NCBI GenBank assembly: GCA_024734555.1
Contig: JANPWX010000344.1
Coordinates: 215,933 to 279,932 of the forward strand
Direction: 5' to 3'
Source of the DNA: Trochalopteron elliotii
Lineage: Eukaryota > Chordata > Aves > Passeriformes > Leiothrichidae
Length of the DNA stretch: 64,000 nucleotides
Under the pieces are notes generated by a model. It ran no database searches, was not told the origin of the DNA, and worked only from the letters and a program-made list of their open reading frames with translations. The position numbers and the translations under genes are program-made. Within the stretch, counting starts at the first letter, position 1, and each line of letters begins with the position of its first letter. This document shows, piece after piece, positions 47,401-59,400 of the stretch.

Positions 47401-50400
47401 CCCCCGGAGCTGCCCAGGCACGGGCTGGGAGCGCTGGGAGCGCGGGAGGCAGAGCCGAGCCCACACAGACACGGGCAGGGCCGGATCTCGCCGAGGGATG
47501 CCGCTGGAAAGGATGGATTTGCCCAGGGAGGATGCTGGGGGTGGGGTGCTGAGGATCTGATGCTTTTTGGGGCCTGTGATTTTTGGGGAGGGAGGGGTGC
47601 ATGGATGATGCTGGGGTGCTCAGCATATCCTTAGGGACTCCATCCCTGTGAATATCCCCCGCCCTGACCTGACAGACTGGGAAACTGAGGCACAGCCCCT
47701 TTCCCCCACGGCATCACCACCTCAGCACCCACATCCCTGCTGGCCGGGTGATGCATCCTGCCCAGATCTGTTTGTAACGCTCCCCTCCTGCTTCGTTAAT
47801 TAAATCTAATTAGCCGCTCACCCTGTTTCCACAGCAACGGCGTGCAGCAGGGCTGCATCCTCCCGTTGCAGCCAGTAAATTTCCTCTTGGAAATGAGGAT
47901 GATGAGCATCCCACCCTGGGAAGGGTGAGTGGCAGAGAACGGACCACTCGGGGCATGCAATGAGAGCTGCAGCAGCTGTCAGGGCACCCCGGGGTCAGGG
48001 AAGAGGGACAGCTAATTGCAACCAGGTAACGAGGCTGTTCTCAAGGCAGCAGCCCCTGCTCCTGCAACTGCAGTGTCCTGGTCATCCCAGCTGTTGGAAT
48101 GCTGGGTTTATTTGGTTTGCAATCCCAGATCTGTTCGGGTTGCAGTCCTGAGCTCTTCTGGGATCCAATCCCAGACCCATTTCTGCTGTAATCTCAGATT
48201 CCTTTAGGCTGCCATCCTAGAACCAGTTTTGTTGCAGGCTTGGATCCATCTATATTGCAATCCCAGAGCCATCTGGATTGAAATCCTGGGCTGTTCTGAG
48301 CTCCAATCCCAGATTCATTTTGGTGGTAATCCCAGACACATTTGGGCTGCAATTCCAAAACTACCTCAATTGCAATCCTGGGCATATCTGCATTGCAATC
48401 TGGGATCCATCAGGGATAAAATCCTGGGCTCTGCTAGAATCCTATTGCAAACATGCTTCTGTTGCAATCCCTGTTTTATTAGGGTTCCAATTCCAGACTG
48501 ATTTCTGTTGCAATTCCAGATCCATTTGGGTTCCAATCCCAGAACAAAACGGGTTGCTAGTCTAGGTCTATCTGAATTCCCATTCCAGACCCTTCTGTTT
48601 GCAATTCTGGGTGCTTTTGGGTTGCAATCCCAAACCCACTTGGACTGCAAATCCAGGCCCAACCGGGCTGCAACACTCTGGGCTGCAATCCCAGATTCAT
48701 TTATTTGCCATCCTGGGCCCTATCTGGGTTGGAATCTTGGGTTCCAATTCCAATCTTGGGAATGTGGGTTCCAATCCCAGACCCATCTAGCTGTAATCCC
48801 AAACCCATTCCTTTGCAATTCCACAATCATTTGGGTTGCAATCACAGACCCATCAAGGATTCAAACCTGGGTCCAGCAGCATTACAATCCCAAATCCATC
48901 TGTGCTGCAATCCCAGCCCCATTCCTGTTGCAATCTCAGACCCAGCAGGGAAGCAAACCTGGGCCCATCTGCATAGCAATTCCAGATCCGTTTGGGCTGC
49001 AATCCCAGAACTGCTCCTGCTGTTATCCTGGACCCACCTGGATCACAGTTTTGGACCCGTTTGGGCTGGAACCCCAGATCCATCCGGGCTGCAATCCCAA
49101 TCCCATTCCTTTTGCAATCCCACCAGGCATGCAAACCTGGGTCCAACCGCATTGCAATCCCAGGTTCATTTGGGTTGCAATCCCAATCCCATTCCTTCTG
49201 CAATCCCGCACCCACCAGGGATGCAAACCCGGGTCCAACCGCATTGCAATCCCCAATCCCTGTGGTTTGCAAAGGCAATTCCATTCCTCTGGCAATCCCA
49301 TTCCTCTGGCAATCCCATTCCTCTGGCAATCCCATTCCTCTGACAATCCCATTCCCACTCCTCTGACAATCCCATTCCCATTCCTCTGACAATCCCATTC
49401 CCACTCCTCTGGCAATCCTATTCCCATTCCGCTGGCAATCCCAATCCCATTCCTCCGGCAGTCCCAGCCCACTCCTGCCGCAGTCCCAGCCCCGGTGCCG
49501 CTGTGACCCGGCGGCTCCTCCCGCAGCACCGCCCCCGAGCCCTCCCTCGGGACCGCCTGTTCCCGGGGCGAGCAAGGCGATCCCTCCATCGCAGGAGAGC
49601 CTTTCCCACTCCCTGGACGCCGCCCTTGGATCAATCCCTTCATCCAACCCCGCGGGAGCGCTGCGAGGAGACTCCCCGGTGTCGGCTGCGCGTTCCTCCC
49701 CTGCGTTCGGAACCCTCGCTCAAAGCCACCCGATCCCTCGGGATGTGACATGGAGGGAGGGAGGACGGCTGGAGAAGGGTTAAACCCGAATCCCGCTGTG
49801 TTTTCGGGGGCCCGGCGGGGGTCACCTCTCCATCACCCAGGGAAGCAAACCCCGGAGCGATGCCGGCCAGCCGAGCCCGGACCCCCCTGCAGGCGGCCCG
49901 CAGCCCACAGGAAATTCCTGGGAGTGTTTGGCCACTCCGGCAGCGCTGCCTATTTTTAGGGCTGTCTAAAATATGAGCCGGTTATTTTTAGCAGCGCGGC
50001 TCTTTGTAAACACCTTTAGATTTCCTTTCGGACCGGCCCCTGTTGTGTTTTTTTTTTTTCCCAACCTGGGTGTTTCCTCCCCCGAAACCCCAAACCCTCC
50101 TGGGAAACGCGTGCCAGTTCCTTGGGATGGAGCCAAGGGACTCATCCCCCATCCCAAGGCTTGTGCCAGCGTGGCAAAATGCTCCTGAAACCCTAAAGAT
50201 GGAGAGGATCCGGCCGTGGGGGTTTGAGGGTGATTCAGCAGCACCCCAAACCTGGGATAAGGGGCCAAGGAAAGGCCTTTCCCCCCCAGCTTTCCCTCTG
50301 CCTTTGGAAATACAACCCTGAAGAAGGATGGGAACTCTCCCATCTTGATTTACTGAATTTTTCAATTAGGCTCAGGATGCAATCTCATCATTTTGCTTTT

Positions 50401-53400
50401 CCCTGCACAGGAGGAGTTTGAGCATCCCCAGAGATTTTAAAACATCCTAAAATATTTGGGAAAGGCCATGGTATATTGTGTCCTGCCTCCACCCCTGCAA
50501 ACAAAGAGGCATCGATGGAGTAAAGTCCTAAAACACCCATTTTTTTAAACAAACAAAGGCCAAAGGGAGAGCAGGAATGTACATTCCATGAGGAATCTCG
50601 GCCATCACACAAATTCTGGCCCTTGAGCCCGGGCTGAAGCTGTGCACACATCAGTGCATGGACTGATGATGTTTTCAGCCACTCTGAGGACTCCCCCCAC
50701 TCTCAACAAATCCTGGGAATTTGGTCGGTGTGGGAGGGAGTTCCTTGTGCTGTCACCACCCGTCTGGGATGCTAAAATCACATCCCATGGGAAGGAGGAT
50801 CTCTCTATCCCCAGAGGTCATCCCAAAATTCCCACACCCACAGCACTCGTTGTTTCTCCCTTTCATTGGTGTAATGAGCTGTGCCAGCACCCAGCTGTGT
50901 CCTGAGTGAGCTGCAGCAGGGATTTTGCCCCTGAGCCCCAGTTTTGAGGTGAAAATATCCAAATTTAGGGGGGGAAATGGAGTGTTTTAGACCCCTTTGG
51001 GAGTGGGATTTGCTGCTTGGGGCCTTCCTGCTGCTGATGCTGAAGGAGGAGCTAACCCTGCCTCAAGCAAAATTATTCCCACCCCTCCGAAATTTTAAGA
51101 GTAAATAAATACAAGCTGTTTTTCCCTCATTACAGCTCGTTCCTGCTGCCAGCTCCTGATGGGAGATTCTCTAGGGTGTCACAGTAGGGTTGTGCTAGGA
51201 GCTACTTGAATCGTGGCACCTCCTTGAAAGCACCATTCCCAGTTTGAAAGAATCTGGAATTTCTGCACCTTTTCTTTCCCTGTATGCTTGTTCCCAGGGT
51301 AGATCCCACTAGAGGGAGCTGGGACATAGTGGGAGCCACTGGTGCACGGGGACAGTATATGGTGCATTCCCAAGCTGAACAATTTTAACACATCCTCAGC
51401 TCTATTTCTACCAAAACCCTGGAAAGAAAAGGCTTGGAAATAAACCGGACCTGCTTCCATCCATCCCAATGCAATGAGAAAGCACCTCTGCAACAAACAG
51501 CATCATCCTGGCACATAATTTCCTCTTGCAGCCAGAAAAGCCCCTGGCTGGCACCATCTCCCAAAACAGGATGATGCTATTCCATCCAATCCTGTATTCC
51601 CTCAATCACTCAGCCTCTGGCAGGAAACCACTCGGGGGAAAAAAAAAATCACATTCTGTCCTCTTGGGAAGTATTAAAGCAGGAGTTTTGATTGGGTTTT
51701 GTAGGGTTTTCAAACCTCAGCAGCCTTTCCCTTGGGATCAGTGATGCTCTGCCCTATGTCCCACACGTGCCATGAAGTTGGGGGATGGCAGCCACCAAGG
51801 AGAGGGTCAGCCACTGCCATCCCTGGGTGCCAATCACCTCCATTCCATGGTGCCAGTCACCTCCATTCCACGCTGCCAGTCACCTTTCTGGGACATGTCA
51901 GCCCATCCCTGGGTGCCAACCACCACCATCCCTGAGCACAAGTCACTTCTCTCTCCAGGTGTCACCTCATCCCTGGCCTCCAACCTCTCCCTCCCTGCTA
52001 CCAGCCTCTCATCTCTGAGTAACAGTCAACCCATCCCTGGGACCACCAGGTCCTGGGGAAGCCATTCCCATGGGAATAGGAGGACCTGTGGCACAGAAGA
52101 GGGGCTGTGCCCGAGCCTGCCCGGAGCCACATCTGGGGCTGCATTCCCTCCCTGCCCAGCCTCTCCCTGCTCTCCCACGGGTAAGGAAAAGTCCGAGCTG
52201 CTCTCCAAAGAGTAACTTCTTGAAAGGAAATAAGAGCATAAATCAGCAGCTCTGATTCAGCCCCGCTTCAGTTACTAATAATATTCCCGTGTTTATTCAC
52301 AAGCCCGGGGCTGGAGATGTTTGCTTTTCCCTGGGCCGTGGTTTTTCCCAGGCTCCCAGCTCACAGAGGAGCATTGATTTGGTTGGGGATGCTCCCATGG
52401 AGAAACCCGGCAGCACCACCGCCTCCGGGATGGGGAGGATGAGGAGGAGGAGGAGGAGGAGGAGGAGGGGGAGGAGCAGGGCAGCTTCAGCCCCAGTGCA
52501 CGGGAATTCAGTTGTTTTCCCTTCTTGGACTTCTCGGCTGCGGTGATTCATCCCGGGAGGACACGGCCTGGCTTGCAGCTCTGCTTTTAAAGTGTGAGGA
52601 AAAAAAAGGGGAATAAAAAATAAAGGAGTTGGGGCGATTTTTCCAAGGCAAGGTGGGAGGATGCTGGGCATCCCTGTGCTGCCCAGGGGAGCAGCCGTTC
52701 TGGTGGGATGGGGAATGGGGAGCTGTAGGAGACTCACCTCCCAAAGCAACAAAAATTCCTCCTCTAAATGCACAGTGGGGCTTTTCCTGTGGCATTTTCA
52801 CCAGAAAATTTCTCCCCTCTGCCAAAATTCAAAGCTCAGGATTGTGCTGGTGCATCTCCTACATCCTCCCTGCACTGCTGGCAGCATCCCATGGATCCCC
52901 CCTCTCCATGCCCCTCTTCCCACCCAATCAGAGATGCTCACCCCAATTTAACCCCCCCCAGTTACCATCCATCCCCTGGCATGTTTGCAGAGCCCTTACA
53001 AAACCAGTGGTCCAGGGCAGGGCTGGGGGCTTGTGGCCCCCCGTTTGCTGCCAGCCTTGGCCGAGTCCTGGATCAACTTTCACCAAATATGGAAGGTTTT
53101 TTTTGCCTCCGGTTTTCGGCACGCAGGCCACGGCCCAAGAGCGCAGCTTTCCAGATGCTGAGGTCAGCCCGGCTCTTCTTCCCTCCCCCTGCTCCTTCCC
53201 TGCTGCCTCCCAGTGGGCTTGGCCCTGCACCCACCGGGACAGGAGTAATTCCACCCCCTCAAGTCACTGGAATCCCTGGATCCCCCACCAGCATCCTGTG
53301 CTGCTGGCACAAGCCTGACCCCGCATCCCACGCCACCCCAAAAGCAATGGTTATTAGGATTTGGGGGGACAAGGAAGCCAGGGAGAAGGGTACCTGACTC

Positions 53401-56400
53401 TGGCACTCCCTGGCATCACTGCTGGATGCCAGCTTAGCCACAGGTGGGTGGGAGGTGCCCTGGCTGCCTGGTGGAATGGGGCCAGAAGTCTTGGGATAGC
53501 CAGGAGGGAGCCAGCCTGGCATGCAGGGAGTGATGGGCACCAGGAGGTGTTTGGTACCCAGGTGCTGATGGGGATCCAGGTCTCCACATGGAGCCAGAAT
53601 TCCAAGCACACCCAAAGCCAAAAGGCATCCAAGAGTCAAAGATGATGGGTGCTCAGGAGCTGATGGCTGCTCAGGAGCTACCCTGGAGTCCATGGGCACC
53701 CAGAATCCAGTGGGGACTCCCTGGGTACCCAGGAGCTGATGGATGCCCACGATCCAAAAGAGATTCTGGGCTCCCATGAATCCACAAGCACAGAAAGGAC
53801 ACCCAGGAGCCAACCAACTATCAAAGGCTCATGGGCATCCAGAGGCCACGGGCACCCAGGAACTGATGGACGGCCAGCATCCAACAGGTAATCAGCAGCC
53901 CACAGACACCCAGCAGCCAGTGGGCACCCAGAGGGGATGGGGATGCAGGAGCTGATGGATTCCTAGGGTCTAACACGAGTCAGGAGTCCACGGACACTCA
54001 CAAATCCAGAAGTAACCACAGGCCCCCATGAGCTGATGGCCCCCCAGGTGCCAACCAATACCAGGAGTCCATGGGCACCCAGAAATATCACCCAGCAGCT
54101 GACAGATAGCCAGGAGCTGACAGATGGATCCTTAGGATCAAACAGGTACCAGAAGTCTGTGGGCACCCACAAATCCACAAGCACACAGGAGCTGGTGGAT
54201 ACCCAGGAGCTGATGGAGGAGGTAGGAGACCTGAACAACCTGTTCCATGCCCCTGCCAGGACTTCTCCTGTCCCTCCTGCCTGGATCCATGTCCTGGAAG
54301 CAGCTGAGCTCCACCCAGCTGTGCCCCACACCCTGTGGGTCCCCTCAGCCGGCTGCAGGCAGGACAGCAGGGATCTGGGGAGGGGGGGGAAGCACAGACC
54401 TCACCAGGAACGCCCACAGCCCACGTCACATCACAGTCAAGGCGAGAGGTGACAGCTTCCCTGCCCTGTCATTGTCACGGCAGCGCCCTGGGGTGGGGGG
54501 AGGGGTGGAACAGGGGGGCGTCCAGCATCCACTGACCTGCTCCAGGTTGGGACGATGGGGGGACGAGTTCCCTCTCCGCTCACCGAGGCTCTGAGCCATC
54601 TACATCCCATCTCACCGGGCTTTTGGGCAACCCCAAAAGAATCTGAAGGACCAAACCCGATCCCCTACCGCCAGCGACGGTGTTTCTGCCGAGGGGTCAG
54701 GATGAAACTCTTCCAAAAAAAAAAAGAGCAAGAAGAAGGATGCCAAATCAGGGCAGGCCGACGAGTCTGCTGCTACTCCAGCTAAAAAAAGCAGGAAACC
54801 ATATCCCAGGCTCGGAGATGCCAATCTTCCCATGCAAACAACTCCCTTTTTGTTTTTTTTGGAGAGTATCGGAGGGCTCGGGAACAGGCAGTCACAAATA
54901 GCAACTCCACGGCACCACCAAGGAAACCTTCTCCAGCCCCGGGGACCATGCAGGGATGCTGGTGACCCCACAGCAGGATGGTGGCTTCTCCAGGGGGAAC
55001 CTGGTGGTGGCTGTCCCCTCACTGGGATGGTGACTCCTCCAGAGTCATCTGGTGGTGGGTACGACCACAGATGTCTTTTTCCCAGCACATCCATGCAGGG
55101 ATGTCCTGGAGGGGCTCACTGATGTCCTGGATGTCATTGGTGGGGTGGAAGGTGGTGGTGGCCACCTCCTGGTTCCCCAAAAGGGACATGCCTGGGGTTT
55201 GTGGGACAACGCAGGATACGGGGGTGACACAAGCCCAACATATGCTCCCATCAATCCTTCCACTACTTGGAGGAAAGGAATTCTACACAAAAGACCCTAC
55301 ACAAGGTACAGGGAAGCACCAGGCTTCATTCCAGCTGCAGCCAGGAATGATGGTCAGGAGGGCAGGAACTGGGATCAGCCTCCTGTCCCCCGGAAGCTGA
55401 GCGGCTCCAATGGGAATTTGCACAAAGAGTGAGTTACTGGAATATTTTTACCCAGATGCTGATTTTCGTTCTCCCTCCCATTGGCCGGGCTGCAGTTCCC
55501 AAAGAACCAAAAGCAAACACACTATTTTTAGAGAAGAGTTCATTTACTGGAGCCATTCCCTTTGAAATTCCTCACTCATCCTCTCCATGGAAACCAAGGG
55601 AGTCCAGAGAAACAGCCCCACCAGGACCAACCATCAGAGCTTTAAAAAGAGCCACACTGAGGGAGAGGGGGTGGAAGTGGCTGATTTTGCTTCACTGGAC
55701 ACATCCTGACCTGGAAGCACCACAGTGGAAATGGCAACACTTTTGTTTCAGTGGGCTCTGTCTGTGAAAGCTGGGCTTGATGCCTTCAGGAGGAGACATC
55801 CTGGAAGATGGACCATGCTCTCTTGGAAAATCATGCCTGGATAGCCTGTGGGGACTGTCTTGGATGGGTGCTGGGAATGGGTGAAGGGGGATGGCTGGAT
55901 GGGAGCATGGACATGGATGGAGGCTGATGGAGATGGGAGGGGATGGATGAAGATGGGTGGATGAACAAAGTGGATGGATGGATGGGAGGAGGGATGGAGG
56001 GATGGATGGATGGATGGATGGATGGATGGATGGATGGATGGATGGATGGATGGATGGATGGATGGATGGATGGATGGATGGATGGATGGATGGATGGGAG
56101 TCTCATTCCCTGTTTTCCAGGGCATGCCCTGAGAGAAGAGGAAACTGCACTGGCCAAACCCCAGTGCTGCCTCGCTGCACCTTCCCTTTGTGTGAGGGCA
56201 CCTCCTTCTCCATCCTGGATTTAGGAGAAGTTCCTGCTGCAGCTCTGAAGCTGTGGGATGCCCCATAGGACCTGCTGTTGACCAGGTGAGGGAGCTCAGC
56301 AAGGGCAGACCTCAGCACATCACCTCTCTGCACACTCCCATCACACAGGGATCAATATCCAGGGGAAATCTCCCTCTTCAGAAATATCCCTGGGAAAGGC

Positions 56401-59400
56401 TTTAAACCAGAGAATGAGAGAATCACAGAATGGTTTGGACCAGATGGCACCTTAAGTTCATCTTGTTCCAACCCCCTACCATGGGCAGGGACACATCCCA
56501 CTAGAACAGGTTGCTCCAAAGCCCATCCAGTCTGGCCTTGAACACTTCCAAGGATCCCACAACCCTTACAATGATGGATTAAGGCTGCAGGAACAAGCCC
56601 CGGGAAGCTTTGAGCCTTCACCTCAGCTGGGCTTGGCAGGAGGTTACCTGGAGGTTACATCTCAGAGAGGTCGACCTGCTGCTTCCCTGGCAAGAGCAGA
56701 TGAAAGAACAAGGCCACCTCCCCCCAGAAGCTTTGGAGGCATGTGATTTTCCATGGAAAAGCCCGGGCATCTGTGCACAGATGCAGGCAGGGTGCAGGCA
56801 GGCTGCCCAGTGCATCTCTGAGAATATATCCCAGCACCAGGGCCCTCTCCATACCCCCATATGTGTATCCCTGCACCAGGAACCTCTTCCCTGTTCCTGT
56901 ATCCCTGTACCAGGCCCTCTCCATACCCCCTGGATGTGTATCCCTGCACTCCAGGACTCCCTGTGCAGGGATGTACATCCACACACGTTGCAGGGATTTC
57001 CCTGGCTGCACAAGCTCCAGAACCAGCCTCTCCCTGTGTACCCCTCCAGGGAGCTCCTGGTGCATCCCAGCTGCAGGGCTGTGGGTCTCTCTCTTCCACA
57101 GGCTGGAAGCTGAGCTCATTCCAGCCTCCCACCCTCGCTGCAGTCCCTGGATCCTGCCAAGAGCCTGACCTTTGGATCAGGCAGCCACAGGCCAAAGCCA
57201 GCCCCCAGGACCAGCTCAACCCAGTGCTAACCCTGTCGCTCCAAGGCTGGATCCTGCCCTGCACCACCATCCCGGGACTCAAAGGACACACATCCCACGT
57301 GGATCATCCCCTGTGGTGGAGCCTAATTAATTACAGGCTTTTAATTACAGCGTGGGAGGGACAAGGGACAAAGCAGCCCTGTTCAAAGCTCTGGCAGTGA
57401 GGAAGGGAAGGGGCAGAAATGGGCTGAGTTAAGGGGATTTTGGCAGCAGGGGAAGGAAGAGACAAAAAACGGGCAGAGATAAGGGGATTTGGGGACTGGA
57501 GAAGAGTGAAAATTGGGCAGAGTTTAGGGGACCTTGCCACCAGGCAAAGAAAAGAAGTAAAAATGGACAGAGTCATGTGAATTTTGGCACAGGGGAAGAA
57601 AAGATGGGCGAAAATAAGGGATTTTGGCAGTGGGGAAAGAAAGAGCCAAAAATGGGCAGAGTTAAGGGGATTTGGGCTGGGCCACCCCCCTGGACACGTT
57701 GCCTGGCCCCATGCCATTGATCCCAGGGTCAATCCATGCCACTGACAGGCAGCATCACCTGATTCCAGCCAGCTTCTCCATGCTCCATCCCACATCCCAC
57801 CTCTCTGCAGGGCTGCCTGTGTGCCTCAGTATCCCCCCACTCCAGCATTTCCCTGAGCACAGCAGATCCAGGGACACAAACTCTGGGCAAACCATTGGAG
57901 CAGGGAGAGGAAATTTGCCCATTCCCACCTCTCCCCTGCAGCTGCTTCAATTCCAGATTTCCAGAAACACCAAAAAAACGACACAACTCCCAGCCACAGC
58001 CCCAGACCTGGTTTCTATGGGGATTTACAGAAATGGAAAGGAGGGAAACTAAGCCCAAAGACGACAAACTTTAGGAACACATGGCCAGCGCATGGATCCG
58101 TCCTTTGAGCTGTCCCCACAGGCAGGAGGAGCTTCTGGAGGATCAGGGATGAGCTGGGAGGGATGAGCTGGCGAGGAAAGGGGGGGTGGCTTACGCAAAC
58201 CTCCCTGGGAACGTGACCCTGACCTTTCCTTCTGGGATCCCCTCCATCCCTGCTGGCTTTTCCGGGGTGCGGCCGCCCCGCTCCGGGAGCAGCAGGTGGG
58301 GAAGGCAGCGGCCAGGGGCGCCGGCGGCCACGTTCCCACGACTCCCCTGCTCCCCAGAGGTGCTATATTTAAATCAATATTTTCCTGTTTAATCCAAGTT
58401 GCTGCTAAGTCAACAAACACAGCACGACGGAGAGAACATACCTAATTTTCCATCCCCGGATGGATTCAGCCACGGGAGGAAGAAAGATCCAAGGGGTTGC
58501 CAGTCCGGCGTCCTGCTCAGACTTTCACTGAGCAGCAAATGGACCCCAAATCCATCCCAAATGCATCCTAAATGCATCCTGGCTTGCTGCTAGGCTGTGT
58601 GGGGCTGCACACAGGTGTACACACATATGTGCTTGTGTGTGCTGCCCATTCCAGCAGCTTTTGGGATGCTGGAAGCAGGAAAAAGTCTTTATCTTGAGTT
58701 CTGGGGTTTTTTTTCCCCACAGGATCTGCCAGAGTGGGATGTTCTGCTAACAACCCCTGAGGAATTAAAAGCCTGGTACCCATAATCAGGCACAGGGTGA
58801 AGTTCTTCTGCACCCAGGATGAACTGGATGGCTCCAGCCCCATGGAGAATTGCTGGAAGGCAGCCAGGACAAACAGTGCTGCCCCCGAGGGAGAACAGCA
58901 CGTTACCTCTCTGGGCGGGATGTGCCAGATGCACCTCTGCCAAAGCCACCACCAAACTATGGGAGCTGGGAAAATATCCTGGGGGAATGATGCTGCAGGG
59001 ACTCTCAACCCCAAGAGGGTGAAAGGTTTTGGGAGAGAATAGTTTAAGGGAGCAGCACCCCAGAGATGCCAGAGCCCATTATTACTCCCTTCCCAGCACA
59101 GTTAGCAGGAGATGGACACCATCTCACCATCGCCACCATGACACGAGATGGATGTTCCCATCCCCCAAAATTCCCAAGTGGAGGTGACCATTTCCCCATA
59201 CAGACACACAGCCTCGCAACACTGGCCTTTTCCACTGAGTTAGGGAGGGAAAAAAAATCTAAAAGTAAAAAGTAAAGCTTATTTCTTCTCTGCTGGTCAG
59301 GGAGCACATAAATCCCTGTTCCCAGCCAGCCATCCCAGTGCCAAGTTATATCCGGTCCTCGGTGCTCTCACTCAGGATTAAAGCAACTCCCTTGCAGGGC

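Larger units (their letters stand above)
47291..48093. other. ARHGEF17 intron 1, GC-rich segment upstream of internal promoter
   Basis: CpG-rich until about 47.5 kb, then an AT-richer block (47790-47820, TTAATTAAATCTAATTAG) next to the right X-box-like motif. No exon recognised. Confidence 0.6.
49491..53380. other. ARHGEF17 intron 1, unique sequence
   Basis: Unique sequence with the MEF2-type pair near 49.95 kb, a short repeat at about 51.8-52.0 kb and a GAG/GGA run near 52439-52470. No coding exon recognised on either strand. Confidence 0.6.

Noticed and set aside
47300..47560. 86-codon plus-strand frame downstream of the plus-strand TATA
   Set aside because: Arg/Gly-rich composition expected of CpG-island DNA; no family similarity or splice structure.
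48508..49389. 293-codon plus-strand frame rich in Asn-Pro, Gln-Ser and Cys
   Set aside because: It is a translation of the 23-bp minisatellite; other frames and the opposite strand are equally open.
55943..56268. Met-Asp-Gly-Trp repeat protein frames
   Set aside because: Translations of the GGAT microsatellite.
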